Assembly: GCF_013874595.1 (NCBI RefSeq)
Contig: NZ_CP059431.1
Location: forward strand, 1,426,001-1,490,000
DNA length: 64,000 nt
Direction: 5' to 3'
Source: Flavobacterium sp. xlx-214
GTDB taxonomy: Bacteria > Bacteroidota > Bacteroidia > Flavobacteriales > Flavobacteriaceae
Shown: positions 32,762-42,505 of the stretch, piece by piece
Layout: each line of letters begins with the position of its first letter
How positions within the stretch are numbered: the stretch's first letter is position 1
Made by a program: the position numbers and the translations under genes
The notes under the pieces: model-generated
Database searches by the model: none
Seen by the model: the letters and a program-made list of their open reading frames with translations, nothing else
What the model was told of the DNA's origin: nothing

Positions 32762-35605
32762 ATGAAATATAATCCAAACGAAATAGAAGCCAAGTGGCAG
32801 CAATATTGGGAAAAGAATCAAACGTTTAAAGCGAGTAATCATTCCGATAAACCAAAATATTATGTGTTAGACATGTTTCCTTATCCATCAGGAGCGGGCT
32901 TACACGTTGGGCATCCGCTAGGATATATTGCATCTGATATTTACGCACGTTACAAGCGTCATCAGGGTTTTAATGTGTTGCATCCTCAAGGGTACGATTC
33001 GTTTGGTTTGCCAGCAGAGCAATATGCTATTCAAACAGGGCAGCATCCTGCTATTACTACCGAAACCAATATAAAACGTTACCGCGAACAATTAGATAAA
33101 ATTGGTTTTAGTTTTGATTGGAGTAGAGAAGTGCGTACTTCAAACCCTGAATATTACAAACACACGCAGTGGATTTTTATTCAATTGTTTAATTCGTGGT
33201 ACAATAAAAATACGGATAAAGCGGAGGATATTTCTACTTTAACTGCTACTTTTTCTAAAGAAGGAAACGCAAATGTAAAGGCTGTTTCTGATGAGAATAT
33301 AGAAGTTTTTACCGCAGATCAATGGAATGCTTGGAGTACTGAGGAGCAAGAACGCATGTTGTTGAAATACCGATTAACGTTTTTAGCTGAAACCGAAGTA
33401 AACTGGTGCCCTGCATTAGGAACAGTTTTAGCAAACGATGAAATTATTAACGGTGTTTCAGAACGTGGCGGTCACCCAGTAGTTCGTAAAAAAATGACAC
33501 AATGGAGTATGCGCATTTCTGCGTATGCCGAGCGTTTGTTGACAGGTTTGGATACTATTGATTGGTCTGAATCTATTAAAGAATCACAACGTAATTGGAT
33601 TGGGAAATCGGTAGGTGCTTCGGTAGCATTCAATGTCATTCCGAACGGAAGTGAGGAATCTCATCAGATTGAAGTTTTCACTACTCGACCTGATACTATT
33701 TTTGGAGTGAATTTTATGACTTTAGCGCCAGAACACGATTTGGTTGCTAAAATTACAACACCAGAACAAAAGCAAGCGGTTGATGCATACATTGAAGCAA
33801 CTTCTAAACGTTCAGAGCGCGAGCGTATGGCCGATGTTAAAACCATTTCGGGGGTGTTTACAGGCGCTTATGCCGAGCATCCGTTTACAAAAGAACCGGT
33901 TGCTATTTGGATTGGCGATTATGTTTTAGCAGGATACGGTACGGGTGCTGTAATGGCGGTTCCTTGTGGCGATGAGCGCGATTATGCCTTTGCAAAACAT
34001 TTTGCAGGTACAAACGGAATGCCAGAGATCATCAATATTTTTAATCAAGATATTTCAGAAGAAGCGTATACCGAAAAAGGAGGTTTTGAATTACTAAACT
34101 CTGATTTCTTAAACGGATTCGATTATAAAATGGCAACAGCAAAAGCAATTGACGCTTTAGAAAATATTGGTCAAGGAAAAGCAAAAGTAAATTACCGTTT
34201 ACGCGATGCTGTTTTCTCACGTCAACGCTATTGGGGCGAGCCTTTCCCAACGTATTACGTGAATGGATTGCCTAAAATGATTGACGCTAAACATTTGCCT
34301 ATTTTATTGCCTGAGGTTGAAAAGTATTTACCAACCGAAGACGGTCAGCCACCATTAGGAAATGCTCCAGTTTGGGCTTGGGATACTGTGAATAATAAAG
34401 TAGTTGCAAATACCGAGATCAACAACGAAACCATATTTCCGTTAGAATTAAATACAATGCCAGGTTGGGCAGGTAGTTCGTGGTATTGGTTGCGTTATAT
34501 GGATGCCGATAACGATAGTGAAATGGCAACGCAAGAAGCTATTAACTATTGGCAAAATGTAGACTTATATATTGGCGGTAGTGAGCACGCAACGGGGCAT
34601 TTATTGTATTCTCGTTTTTGGAACAAGTTTTTAAAAGACAAAGGATTTGTACCAACCGAAGAACCGTTCCAAAAGTTAATCAACCAAGGAATGATTTTAG
34701 GTACATCAGCTTATGTTTATCGTTTAGAAGGAACTAATACTTTTGTTTCAAAAGGGAAAATCAACGGACAGAATGTTCAACCCATTCATGCAGATGTTGC
34801 TTTAGTTAATGCTTCGTCAGAATTAGATATTGATGGATTTAAAGCTTGGCGACCTGATTTTGCGAATGCTGAATTTATTTTAGAAGATAATGGGAAATAC
34901 ATTGTTGGACACGAGGTTGAAAAGATGTCAAAATCGTATTTCAATGTAGTAAACCCAGATGATATTTGTAATGAATATGGAGCTGATACTTTGCGTTTAT
35001 ACGAAATGTTTTTAGGTCCGTTAGAGCAAGCAAAACCATGGAATACGGCAGGAATTACAGGTGTTTTTGGTTTCTTGAAAAAGCTTTGGAAATTGTATGC
35101 AGATGATAACGGTGTAGTAGTTACCAACGAAGAACCCACCAAAGAAATGTACAAATCGTTGCATAAAACCATTAAAAAAGTAACTGAGGATATCGAGCAT
35201 TTTTCATTCAATACATCGGTTTCTCAGTTCATGATTTGTGTAAACGAATTGCAACAACAAAAATGCCATCACCGCGCTATTTTAGAGCCTTTGGCTGTAA
35301 TTGTATCGCCTTACGCACCACATATTGCAGAAGAATTATGGAGTTTGTTAGGACATAAAGAGTCTATTTCGCAAGAAACTTTCCCTGTTTTTGAAGAAAA
35401 GTATTTGGTAGAAAGTTCTAAAGAATATCCAGTTTCATTCAACGGAAAAATGCGTTTTAAAATTGAATTGCCTTTAGATTTAACCGCAGAAGAAATAGAA
35501 GCTATTATTATGGCTGATGAACGTACACAAGCACAATTAAATGGTGCAACACCTAAAAAAGTAATTATTGTTCCTGGAAAAATCATCAATTTAGCTGGGT
35601 TTTAA
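32762..35605 (+). CDS. leuS: Leucyl-tRNA synthetase with an in-frame repeat insertion
   Basis: 947-residue class I synthetase. Seen: HVGH at 48-51 (HIGH motif), the Bacteroidota-type CP insertions, the editing-domain signature FTTRPDTIFG, KMSKS at 721-725, and a C-terminal domain. Residues 292-302 (VIPNGSEESHQ), just before FTTRPDT, are encoded by a 30-base stretch at 33635-33664 that matches an interspersed repeat. Related LeuRS sequences, as I remember them, go almost directly from the preceding strand to EVFTTRPD. The reading frame is intact, so the enzyme is expected to work. Confidence 0.97.
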   Translation: MKYNPNEIEAKWQQYWEKNQTFKASNHSDKPKYYVLDMFPYPSGAGLHVGHPLGYIASDIYARYKRHQGFNVLHPQGYDSFGLPAEQYAIQTGQHPAITTETNIKRYREQLDKIGFSFDWSREVRTSNPEYYKHTQWIFIQLFNSWYNKNTDKAEDISTLTATFSKEGNANVKAVSDENIEVFTADQWNAWSTEEQERMLLKYRLTFLAETEVNWCPALGTVLANDEIINGVSERGGHPVVRKKMTQWSMRISAYAERLLTGLDTIDWSESIKESQRNWIGKSVGASVAFNVIPNGSEESHQIEVFTTRPDTIFGVNFMTLAPEHDLVAKITTPEQKQAVDAYIEATSKRSERERMADVKTISGVFTGAYAEHPFTKEPVAIWIGDYVLAGYGTGAVMAVPCGDERDYAFAKHFAGTNGMPEIINIFNQDISEEAYTEKGGFELLNSDFLNGFDYKMATAKAIDALENIGQGKAKVNYRLRDAVFSRQRYWGEPFPTYYVNGLPKMIDAKHLPILLPEVEKYLPTEDGQPPLGNAPVWAWDTVNNKVVANTEINNETIFPLELNTMPGWAGSSWYWLRYMDADNDSEMATQEAINYWQNVDLYIGGSEHATGHLLYSRFWNKFLKDKGFVPTEEPFQKLINQGMILGTSAYVYRLEGTNTFVSKGKINGQNVQPIHADVALVNASSELDIDGFKAWRPDFANAEFILEDNGKYIVGHEVEKMSKSYFNVVNPDDICNEYGADTLRLYEMFLGPLEQAKPWNTAGITGVFGFLKKLWKLYADDNGVVVTNEEPTKEMYKSLHKTIKKVTEDIEHFSFNTSVSQFMICVNELQQQKCHHRAILEPLAVIVSPYAPHIAEELWSLLGHKESISQETFPVFEEKYLVESSKEYPVSFNGKMRFKIELPLDLTAEEIEAIIMADERTQAQLNGATPKKVIIVPGKIINLAGF
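33635..33664 (+). repeat. Partial interspersed repeat inside leuS (copy 3)
   Basis: Starts GTCATTCCGAACGG and ends GAGGAATCTCAT, the same outer blocks (GTCATTTCG...GGAATCTCA) as copies 1 and 2. It is 30 bases long, a multiple of three, and is read in frame. Confidence 0.65.
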
Positions 35606-35628
35606 TAAAAAATAACACACAATTCTTA

Positions 35629-35667
35629 AACATCCTTTGATTATTTCAAAGGATGTTTTGTTTTTGG
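35629..35667 (+). terminator. Terminator after leuS
   Basis: 12-bp perfect stem (35629-35640 with 35646-35657), 5-base loop, followed by TTGTTTTT. Confidence 0.85.
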
Positions 35668-35704
35668 TCTAACTTTTGATTTAAGCTTTATAAAAAAAAT
35701 CATC

Positions 35705-36343
35705 ATGAAAAAACTACTACTTATTTTAGCCTTTGTTCAAAGTGGATTAGTGGCTGCTCAATCGCAACAAGAAGACATCGCTTTTGGTTTAAGTGCTACA
35801 GCTCTTCCTGTTTTTGATGATTATCGTTTAGGAGCCGAAGCTTCTCTTAGATATTACATTACCAACGAATTATCGGTAGGTGCTAAGTTTCAGTATACAT
35901 TTAATACCTACAATCATGGTTTTATATATCAAACACCAAAAACCATTGTACATTACTCAAATATATCGGTTCCAATTCAATTTGATGTAGTAAATAAAGA
36001 AAGGTTTCAGTTGGGTTTAGGTTTTGCGCCAGGTATTGCATCAGCTACTTTACGCGATAGAACCCAATTGAAAGAGGAAGAATATTATGATGAGGAAACA
36101 GGTGTAACTACAGTTGTTAGAACGCCTGTACGTTTAGACAGAGATTCGTATTTTACATTAACACCCAATGTTGATGTGGCCGTTAAGTTGTTTAATATTG
36201 ATAAGGAATCAAACACGGGCTTATATTTAACAGGTAACGCAGGTTATCAATTGGTTTTAGGTAATGGAGATTTTACCAAGACTACCGATTTTAGAAATTA
36301 TGTACTATCTTTAGGCTTCACAATTAAAGGAACTTCAAGGTAA
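35705..36343 (+). CDS. Outer membrane beta-barrel protein
   Basis: 212 residues, signal peptide ending LVAAQ, barrel strands (YRLGAEASLRYYIT, ELSVGAKFQYTF, FQLGLGFAPGIAS) and a final strand NYVLSLGFTIKG. The central acidic loop EEEYYDEETG is an extracellular loop. First gene of a tight four-gene block with the coiled-coil protein and a LytS/LytTR pair (gaps of 1 base or overlaps), so it may be a target or sensor input of that pair. Confidence 0.8.
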   Translation: MKKLLLILAFVQSGLVAAQSQQEDIAFGLSATALPVFDDYRLGAEASLRYYITNELSVGAKFQYTFNTYNHGFIYQTPKTIVHYSNISVPIQFDVVNKERFQLGLGFAPGIASATLRDRTQLKEEEYYDEETGVTTVVRTPVRLDRDSYFTLTPNVDVAVKLFNIDKESNTGLYLTGNAGYQLVLGNGDFTKTTDFRNYVLSLGFTIKGTSR

Positions 36344-36344
36344 T

Positions 36345-36761
36345 ATGAAAAATTCTAAGGCGCTCATTATTATTTTTTTATCAATAGGTATGTTAATCGT
36401 TATATTGATGTTTGGCTTGCCGTTGTACAATGTTTGGCAACAAGAAATGGCGGGTAAAGCAGAAATGGCAAAGGCTGAACAAAATCGTAAAATATTAATT
36501 GAAGAAGCTAAAGCGCGATTAGAAGCCGAAAAGTTAAATGCGCAGGCTGAGGTTGAACGTGCAAGAGGAATGGCAGAAGCTATGAAGTTAGAAAATGGTA
36601 CGTTAAACACTACTTATAATCAGTATTTATTTATTAGAACCTTAGAAAAATTAGCTGATAAAGGCGATTTACCACAAATTATTTACATGCCTGCCGAAGG
36701 TTTAGTACCTGTTATGGATGTTAGTAAAAAAACGGCAGTTAAATCAGTTGCTGAAGAATAA
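36345..36761 (+). CDS. Short membrane-anchored coiled-coil protein (membrane protease subunit-like)
   Basis: 138 residues: one N-terminal transmembrane helix (8-28), an Ala/Glu/Lys-rich coiled coil (about 35-85, AEQNRKILIEEAKARLEAEK), then a compact tail with IYMPAEGLVPVMDV. It resembles only the C-terminal half of SPFH/stomatin-type proteins; the SPFH domain is absent. The stop overlaps the ATG of the histidine kinase (TAATG), so they are translated together. A scaffold or signalling partner of the kinase is possible. Confidence 0.65.
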   Translation: MKNSKALIIIFLSIGMLIVILMFGLPLYNVWQQEMAGKAEMAKAEQNRKILIEEAKARLEAEKLNAQAEVERARGMAEAMKLENGTLNTTYNQYLFIRTLEKLADKGDLPQIIYMPAEGLVPVMDVSKKTAVKSVAEE

Positions 36762-37471
36762 TGGGGTTTAAAGATTATTTTATTCTTTTATTGCTTGTTG
36801 CTATTATTTACTTATGGTTTCAAATTCGTAAATACAAGCAAATTATAAGCGATCATCAAAAATCAACTGGGTATTTAGAGCGTAAATATGAAACAATTGA
36901 ATTAGAAAACATCGATACCCGATTAAATCCTCATTTGTTCAAGAATATTTTGAATTCCATTCAATCGCACGTATATCAGTCGTATTATACCATTGATAAG
37001 TTGTCTAATGTTTTAGATTATGTGCTGTATAAAACACCCAAACAATTGGTAACGCCACGTGATGAAATCAATTTTATAAAAAATTTAATCGAAATTAATA
37101 AAATCAAATTAAGTCCTTTGTTTGATTTAAGAACCAAGATTTCAATTGATGAACGCGATGTTTTTCTTGAGCAAAAAGTAATTGCTCCTTTGGTAACCAT
37201 TGATTTAATTGAAAATGCCTTTAAACATGCCGATACACAAAGCGAAGATGCTTTTATTTCGATTATTATTGAGTTAAAAGATGGATGTTTCTCGTTGTTT
37301 ATTGCCAACAAAATAGCAACTGCAACTCCTTTAAAAAAAGAAAGCAGCGGTATTGGTATTTCAAGTTTAGAAAAACGTTTAAAAATGCTTTATAAAGAGC
37401 GTTACAAGTTGCAAAAATCAATTGAAGGTAAAATTTACAGTGTTTCGTTAAAAATTAAATTAGAAAAGTAA
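36761..37471 (+). CDS. LytS/YehU-type sensor histidine kinase
   Basis: 236 residues: one N-terminal transmembrane helix, then the His_kinase domain with phospho-acceptor His58 in RLNPHLFKNILNSI and the ATPase N box IDLIENAFKHA, ending with the G box SSGIGISSLEKRL. There is no extracytoplasmic sensor domain, so it probably senses through the membrane or the upstream coiled-coil protein. Its last base is the first of the response-regulator ATG. Confidence 0.9.
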   Translation: MGFKDYFILLLLVAIIYLWFQIRKYKQIISDHQKSTGYLERKYETIELENIDTRLNPHLFKNILNSIQSHVYQSYYTIDKLSNVLDYVLYKTPKQLVTPRDEINFIKNLIEINKIKLSPLFDLRTKISIDERDVFLEQKVIAPLVTIDLIENAFKHADTQSEDAFISIIIELKDGCFSLFIANKIATATPLKKESSGIGISSLEKRLKMLYKERYKLQKSIEGKIYSVSLKIKLEK

Positions 37472-38172
37472 TGTTGCAATGTGTTTTGTTAGATGATGAG
37501 CTATTGGCTTTACAATATTTAAAATTACTGTGTGAACAAATTGAAGGGGTAGAAGTGGTTAAGGCTTTTAATAACCCAGAGAAATTTATTTTAGAAAAAG
37601 ATACTTTGCAGTTTGATGTTTGTATTTTAGATATAGAAATGCCTGCAATAAACGGTTTGCAAATTGCTAATTTATTAACAGATAAAAAAGTGATTTTTAC
37701 TACTGCTTATAAGGAATACGCTGTTGATGCTTTTGATTTGGATGTGATTGATTACATTACAAAACCCGTACAAAAAGATCGACTAGAAAAGGCAATTAGA
37801 AAAGTTGAGAAGCTAACAAGAGAAACAAAACCTACATCCGATTTTATTACATTGAATTCTGAAAAAGGTAAAAGTGTTATTAATACCAACGATGTTTTTT
37901 ACATTACCGTTTCAGAAATTGATAGTAGAGACAAAGTGATTTATTTTACAGACGATTCTCATTTACTAATTAAAAACAGTTCTTTTGAAAAACTACAAGA
38001 ATTATTGCCTTTAAACAGATTTTGTAGAATTAACAAACGTGAAATTATTGCCATGAATTGTGTGAATTATTATTCGCACGATGAAATTGTTTCAAAAATA
38101 ATGGTTGATGGTAAACCTAAAAATTTCACCATAGGAATTAATTTTAGAAGCAGCTTTTTAGCACAATTGTAA
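37471..38172 (+). CDS. LytTR-type response regulator
   Basis: 233 residues: receiver domain with phospho-acceptor Asp54 in CILDIEMPAINGL and conserved Lys in YITKPVQKDRL, followed by a LytTR DNA-binding domain (about 135-233, LLPLNRFCRINKREIIAMNCV). It is the partner of the upstream LytS-type kinase. LytTR dimers bind direct repeats; no clear site was found in this window. Confidence 0.92.
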   Translation: MLQCVLLDDELLALQYLKLLCEQIEGVEVVKAFNNPEKFILEKDTLQFDVCILDIEMPAINGLQIANLLTDKKVIFTTAYKEYAVDAFDLDVIDYITKPVQKDRLEKAIRKVEKLTRETKPTSDFITLNSEKGKSVINTNDVFYITVSEIDSRDKVIYFTDDSHLLIKNSSFEKLQELLPLNRFCRINKREIIAMNCVNYYSHDEIVSKIMVDGKPKNFTIGINFRSSFLAQL

Positions 38173-38285
38173 ATTTTGTTACAGTTTTTTTGATACTTAT
38201 TACATTTTCAAAGTTGTAGTTTACAATTAGAATAGATGCTAAAAAGTATTTTCTGATGTTTGCTGAATAATTCAATTTTTTAGCA

Positions 38286-40544
38286 ATGCAGAAACATAAG
38301 AACAGTATATTTTACAGCATTATTGTTGTTGTTTTTTCTTTAGTAATGTACGTTTCGTACATTTCAGGCAAATCTTTAGAAAAAGATGTAGTCATAAGCA
38401 CATCTGATAAAAACACTTGGGAACAATTTATAGATTCGTTCCTGCAAAATCTACACCATCCGTTAGCGTTACTTTTATTACAAATAATCACCATTGTTAT
38501 TGTTGCTCGTATTTTTGGATGGCTTTTTAATAAAATTGGTCAACCATCTGTTATTGGCGAAATTATAGCGGGTATTGCCTTAGGACCATCGCTTTTTGGA
38601 ATGTATTTTCCAGAAACATCGGCTTTGTTATTTCCTACAGAATCTTTAGGTAATTTACAATTATTAAGTCAGGTTGGTTTGGTACTTTTCATGTTTGTAA
38701 TTGGTATGGAACTCGATCTAAAAGTACTTAAAAGTAAAGCAAAAGATGCTGTTGTAATCAGTCATGCTAGTATTGTGGTGCCTTTTGCATTAGGAATGGT
38801 ACTTGCTTACTTTATTTATACAGAATATGCTCCTGCGGGAATTGACTTTTTATCTTTTTCGCTTTTTATGGGTATTGCTATGAGTATAACGGCTTTTCCT
38901 GTATTAGCGCGCATTGTACAAGAACGTGGTATTCAAAAAACAAAGCTGGGAACTGTTGTTTTAACGGCAGCTGCAGCAGATGATATTACAGCATGGTGTA
39001 TTTTGGCAGTGGTAATTGCTATTGTAAAAGCGGGGTCGTTTGTAAGTGCTTTGTACATTATTGGCTTGTCTATTATTTATGTACTTTTTATGTTGAAATT
39101 AGTACGACCTTTCCTAAGACATATTGGTAATTTAAATGCCAATAATACTACTTTAAGCAAGCCTGTTGTGGCACTTTTCCTATTGGTTTTAATTTTATCG
39201 TCTTATTTAACAGAAATTATTGGTATTCATGCATTGTTTGGTGCGTTTATGGCGGGTGCTATTATGCCCGATAGTCATAAGTTCAGACATTTTTTTGTTG
39301 AAAAAGTAGAAGATGTTGCTGTAATTTTATTCTTGCCTTTGTTTTTTGTTTACACAGGTTTAAGAACCGAAATTGGCTTACTTAATGATAGTAGTTTATG
39401 GAAAGTAACCTTTTTTATTATTTTGGTTGCCGTTGTTGGGAAATTTATAGGTAGTGCTTTAGCTGCCCGATTTGTTGGTCAAAGTTGGAAAGATAGTTTA
39501 ACTATTGGTGCTTTAATGAACACGCGCGGACTAATGGAATTGGTAGCTTTAAATATTGGTTTTGAATTAGGTGTTTTAACGCCAGAGGTTTTTGCAATGA
39601 TGGTTATTATGGCATTGGTTACCACTTTTATGACCGGTCCGTTTTTAGATCTCTTTAATAAAATATTCAAATCTAAAGAAGATGAAACCAACACACTTTT
39701 AAGCGAAACCAAATTCAAAATTCTTTTTTACTTTGATCATATTACTTCAGGGAAAAATCTTTTAAAGCTTGCCCATACTTTTACCAAAAAGCAACAAGGT
39801 AATTCGGTTGTAACTGCTTTACATTTGGTGAAAAGTGGCGATGTTGATATTCTGAACAAGAAATACGAGGAAAAATTGTTTATTCCAATTGAAGATGAAG
39901 CCAAACGCTTAAATCAAAAATTGATTACCTTATATAAAGTGGCTTTAAACAACGATGCTGAAATTGTTGATGTGGCGCAAAAAGGAAATTACGATTTGGT
40001 TCTTATTGAATTAGGAGCGTCAATTTACGATGGTACCATTTTAGGAAAGTTCTTAGGTTTTACCACCCGTATTATTAATCCTGAAATTATTGTTGATAAA
40101 GTAATTGGTAAGGAAAAATTATTTGATTATTCGCCTTTTGATGATCAAACACGCCATGTAATTACAAACGCAAAAATTCCGGTTGGTATTTTCATTGATA
40201 AAGATTTAAACGATATTCAAAAAATTATTGTTCCTTTTTATCATGAAGGTGATAAAAAATTAATTCCTTTTATTTTAAAGTTTATCCAAAACAACGATTC
40301 GCAAGTGGTGTTGATGGATATGAACGGACTTTTAAAAAACAATACCTTTATTAAAGAAGAAATTCGATTAATAGAGCAAGTAAAACCAAATCATTTAAAA
40401 GTGATTTACGAAACCAATGTTGATATTGATTTTATCCAACAACACGATTTAATTTTGATAACCGTAAAGTCTTGGCGTAAAATGATTGATAGAAAAATGA
40501 ATTGGTTAAAAAATACCACTTCTTTATTATTAATAAAACCCTAA
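38286..40544 (+). CDS. CPA2-family cation:proton antiporter
   Basis: 752 residues: a signal-anchor helix, then about 12 transmembrane helices with the antiporter motif (GIALGPSLFG, FVIGMELDLKVL, TAAAADDITAWC), and a cytoplasmic C-terminal region (about 465-752) that looks like two universal-stress-type domains. It resembles KefB/NapA-like Na+ or K+/H+ exchangers; the transported ion is unknown. A terminator follows. Confidence 0.9.
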   Translation: MQKHKNSIFYSIIVVVFSLVMYVSYISGKSLEKDVVISTSDKNTWEQFIDSFLQNLHHPLALLLLQIITIVIVARIFGWLFNKIGQPSVIGEIIAGIALGPSLFGMYFPETSALLFPTESLGNLQLLSQVGLVLFMFVIGMELDLKVLKSKAKDAVVISHASIVVPFALGMVLAYFIYTEYAPAGIDFLSFSLFMGIAMSITAFPVLARIVQERGIQKTKLGTVVLTAAAADDITAWCILAVVIAIVKAGSFVSALYIIGLSIIYVLFMLKLVRPFLRHIGNLNANNTTLSKPVVALFLLVLILSSYLTEIIGIHALFGAFMAGAIMPDSHKFRHFFVEKVEDVAVILFLPLFFVYTGLRTEIGLLNDSSLWKVTFFIILVAVVGKFIGSALAARFVGQSWKDSLTIGALMNTRGLMELVALNIGFELGVLTPEVFAMMVIMALVTTFMTGPFLDLFNKIFKSKEDETNTLLSETKFKILFYFDHITSGKNLLKLAHTFTKKQQGNSVVTALHLVKSGDVDILNKKYEEKLFIPIEDEAKRLNQKLITLYKVALNNDAEIVDVAQKGNYDLVLIELGASIYDGTILGKFLGFTTRIINPEIIVDKVIGKEKLFDYSPFDDQTRHVITNAKIPVGIFIDKDLNDIQKIIVPFYHEGDKKLIPFILKFIQNNDSQVVLMDMNGLLKNNTFIKEEIRLIEQVKPNHLKVIYETNVDIDFIQQHDLILITVKSWRKMIDRKMNWLKNTTSLLLIKP

Positions 40545-40558
40545 TATTTTTTACAAAC

Positions 40559-40590
40559 AAAAAAGACAGCATTTAAGTGCTGTCTTTTTT
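40559..40590. terminator. Bidirectional terminator between the antiporter and SPOR genes
   Basis: 13-bp perfect stem (40559-40571 with 40578-40590), 6-base loop. The right end touches the stop codon of the SPOR gene. Confidence 0.88.
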
Positions 40591-40979
40591 TATTGCTTCA
40601 ACTTTACTACAAAAGCATCAGGATATTTTTTTTCAATTTTCTTTAATAAATGTTCGGCTTCAATTTTGTTTTTGTAATTACCAACCACCAATTTAAATTT
40701 TGGATTTGCAAAAATAATGGTAGCATCAATAGAAGGGTAGTCTGCTATAAAATTTTTATATAAAGTTTCCACTTCGTCTTTCAAACCATTTTTTAATTGA
40801 ATCGAATAATTAGTATACAATGAAAACTGATTATTTTGACTCATTTTTCGTTCTAAAAGCAAATTAATGGTTTCTTCGTCTTTATTTTCTAAAATTGTGG
40901 TTTGAGAAAAACCTTTTTCAGAAACAAAAATTGTTAAAATAAATATAATAAAAACTTTAAGGCTTCTTAAATTATTCAT
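40590..40979 (-). CDS. SPOR-domain protein
   Basis: 129 residues from the ATG at 40979 (MNNLRSLKVFIIFILTIFV), with a signal peptide ending GFSQ. The C-terminal half fits a SPOR domain (FSLYTNYSIQLKNG; FKLVVGNYKNKIEAEHLLKKIEKKYPDAFVV), which binds denuded peptidoglycan glycans. An earlier TTG at 41000 was rejected because the ATG gives a proper signal sequence. Transcribed away from the ACIII operon. Confidence 0.85.
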   Translation of the reverse strand: MNNLRSLKVFIIFILTIFVSEKGFSQTTILENKDEETINLLLERKMSQNNQFSLYTNYSIQLKNGLKDEVETLYKNFIADYPSIDATIIFANPKFKLVVGNYKNKIEAEHLLKKIEKKYPDAFVVKLKQ

Positions 40980-41102
40980 AATGAGGAAATTTTTAGACAA
41001 AATTAAAAATAATTCAATAAAATAAAATTTATGATTTTATTTAGAATTATTATAAATTAAGTTTTGCCTTTTATTAGGTTTTATTAACTGACTCTTATGT
41101 TG

Positions 41103-41110
41103 TATTTTTG
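41103..41110 (+). promoter_or_regulatory. -7 box of the ACIII-cytochrome oxidase operon
   Basis: TATTTTTG, a full TAnnTTTG match, giving a leader of about 83 bases before the actA ATG. The -33 is weak (TTA rather than TTG). Confidence 0.5.
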
Positions 41111-41199
41111 TCGGAGTTTATAAATAAGGTAGAGTTGAAATCTGTGATTATTACAGAGAAAAATTATGCCAAAATTAGTTGATAATCATTTTTTTAACT

Positions 41200-42474
41200 A
41201 TGAAAAAAGTGGGTAACCATAATTCGTTTTCAAGGATTCTTTTCTTGTGTTTAACATTCGTGTTAACATTTTCTTCAGCATCTTTTGCTCAAGATGTTGC
41301 TAAAGGTAAAGAGTTGTTTAATGCAAACTGTGCGGCTTGTCATAAGCTAGATGCAAATTCTACAGGACCTTCATTAAGGGCTGTAGCAGATCGTCATCCA
41401 AGTGAGTGGCTGCATAAATGGATTAAAGATAGTTCAGGTTTGATAAAATCTGGCGATGCGGCAGCAGTAAAATTGTTCAATGAATGGAACAAAGTTCCAA
41501 TGAACTCATTCCCTAATTTATCTGATGAAGATATCGATAACATCATCGCATATACATCAGAGCCAAAACCAGAAACAGCGAAGAATCCTGGTGGTCCAAC
41601 AACACAAGCTGGAGGTGAAGCTTCAGGTGGTGTTTCACAAATGGTAGTATTAGGTGGGTTAGTTGTTGTATTGGCAATGTTAGTAGTAATGTTAATCTCT
41701 GTAAGAAGAGTATTAAATAAAGTTGCTGATAAAAATAACTTAACTGTTAATGAGAAAAAATCTTTACCAATTTGGAAAGCTTTTGTTAAAAATCAATTCT
41801 TAGTAATTACTGCTGTAATTATGTTGATGTTAACAGGTGCTTACTTTGCATTTGGATATATGATGCAAATTGGTGTAGATCAAAACTACGAGCCAATTCA
41901 GCCAATTCACTTCTCACATAAAATTCACGCTGGTGAAAACGGTATTGATTGTAAATACTGTCACTCATCTGCAAGAACTTCTAAAACTTCAGGTATTCCT
42001 TCTATGAACGTTTGTATGAACTGTCATAAAAATATTACTGAGTTTACAGGATCTCCAGATTCTACTTATGTAGATTACAGCAAAGAATTCTATACAGCTG
42101 AAATTAAGAAAATTTACGATGCAGTAGGTTGGGATCCAGCTAAACAAGCATATACAGGTGTAGAAAAACCAGTTAAATGGGTACGTATTCACAATTTACC
42201 AGATTTTGTGTACTTTAACCACTCACAACACGTTTCAGTTGCAGGTTTAGAATGTCAAACTTGTCACGGACCTGTTGAATCTATGGAAATCATGAAACAA
42301 CATTCTCCATTAACAATGGGATGGTGTGTGAACTGTCACCGTGAAACAGAAGTAAACGTTAAAGATAACGAGTACTACGCTAAAGTTCACGAAGAATTAT
42401 CTAAAAAGTATGGTGTTGAGAAATTAACAGCAGCACAATTAGGTGGTTTAGAGTGTGGTAAATGTCACTATTAA
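41200..42474 (+). CDS. actA: Alternative complex III subunit ActA, multiheme cytochrome c
   Basis: 424 residues from the ATG at 41200. Order: signal peptide (SFAQ), a monoheme domain (CAACH), a transmembrane helix (MVVLGGLVVVLAMLVVML), a short cytoplasmic segment, a second helix, then a pentaheme domain with CKYCH, CMNCH, CQTCH, CVNCH and CGKCH. The complex oxidises menaquinol and passes electrons through these hemes to the terminal oxidase. A TTG 21 bases earlier was rejected because the ATG gives a proper signal peptide. Confidence 0.92.
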   Translation: MKKVGNHNSFSRILFLCLTFVLTFSSASFAQDVAKGKELFNANCAACHKLDANSTGPSLRAVADRHPSEWLHKWIKDSSGLIKSGDAAAVKLFNEWNKVPMNSFPNLSDEDIDNIIAYTSEPKPETAKNPGGPTTQAGGEASGGVSQMVVLGGLVVVLAMLVVMLISVRRVLNKVADKNNLTVNEKKSLPIWKAFVKNQFLVITAVIMLMLTGAYFAFGYMMQIGVDQNYEPIQPIHFSHKIHAGENGIDCKYCHSSARTSKTSGIPSMNVCMNCHKNITEFTGSPDSTYVDYSKEFYTAEIKKIYDAVGWDPAKQAYTGVEKPVKWVRIHNLPDFVYFNHSQHVSVAGLECQTCHGPVESMEIMKQHSPLTMGWCVNCHRETEVNVKDNEYYAKVHEELSKKYGVEKLTAAQLGGLECGKCHY

Positions 42475-42505
42475 TAATAATTTAAGAAGCTAATATATAT
42501 ATACA

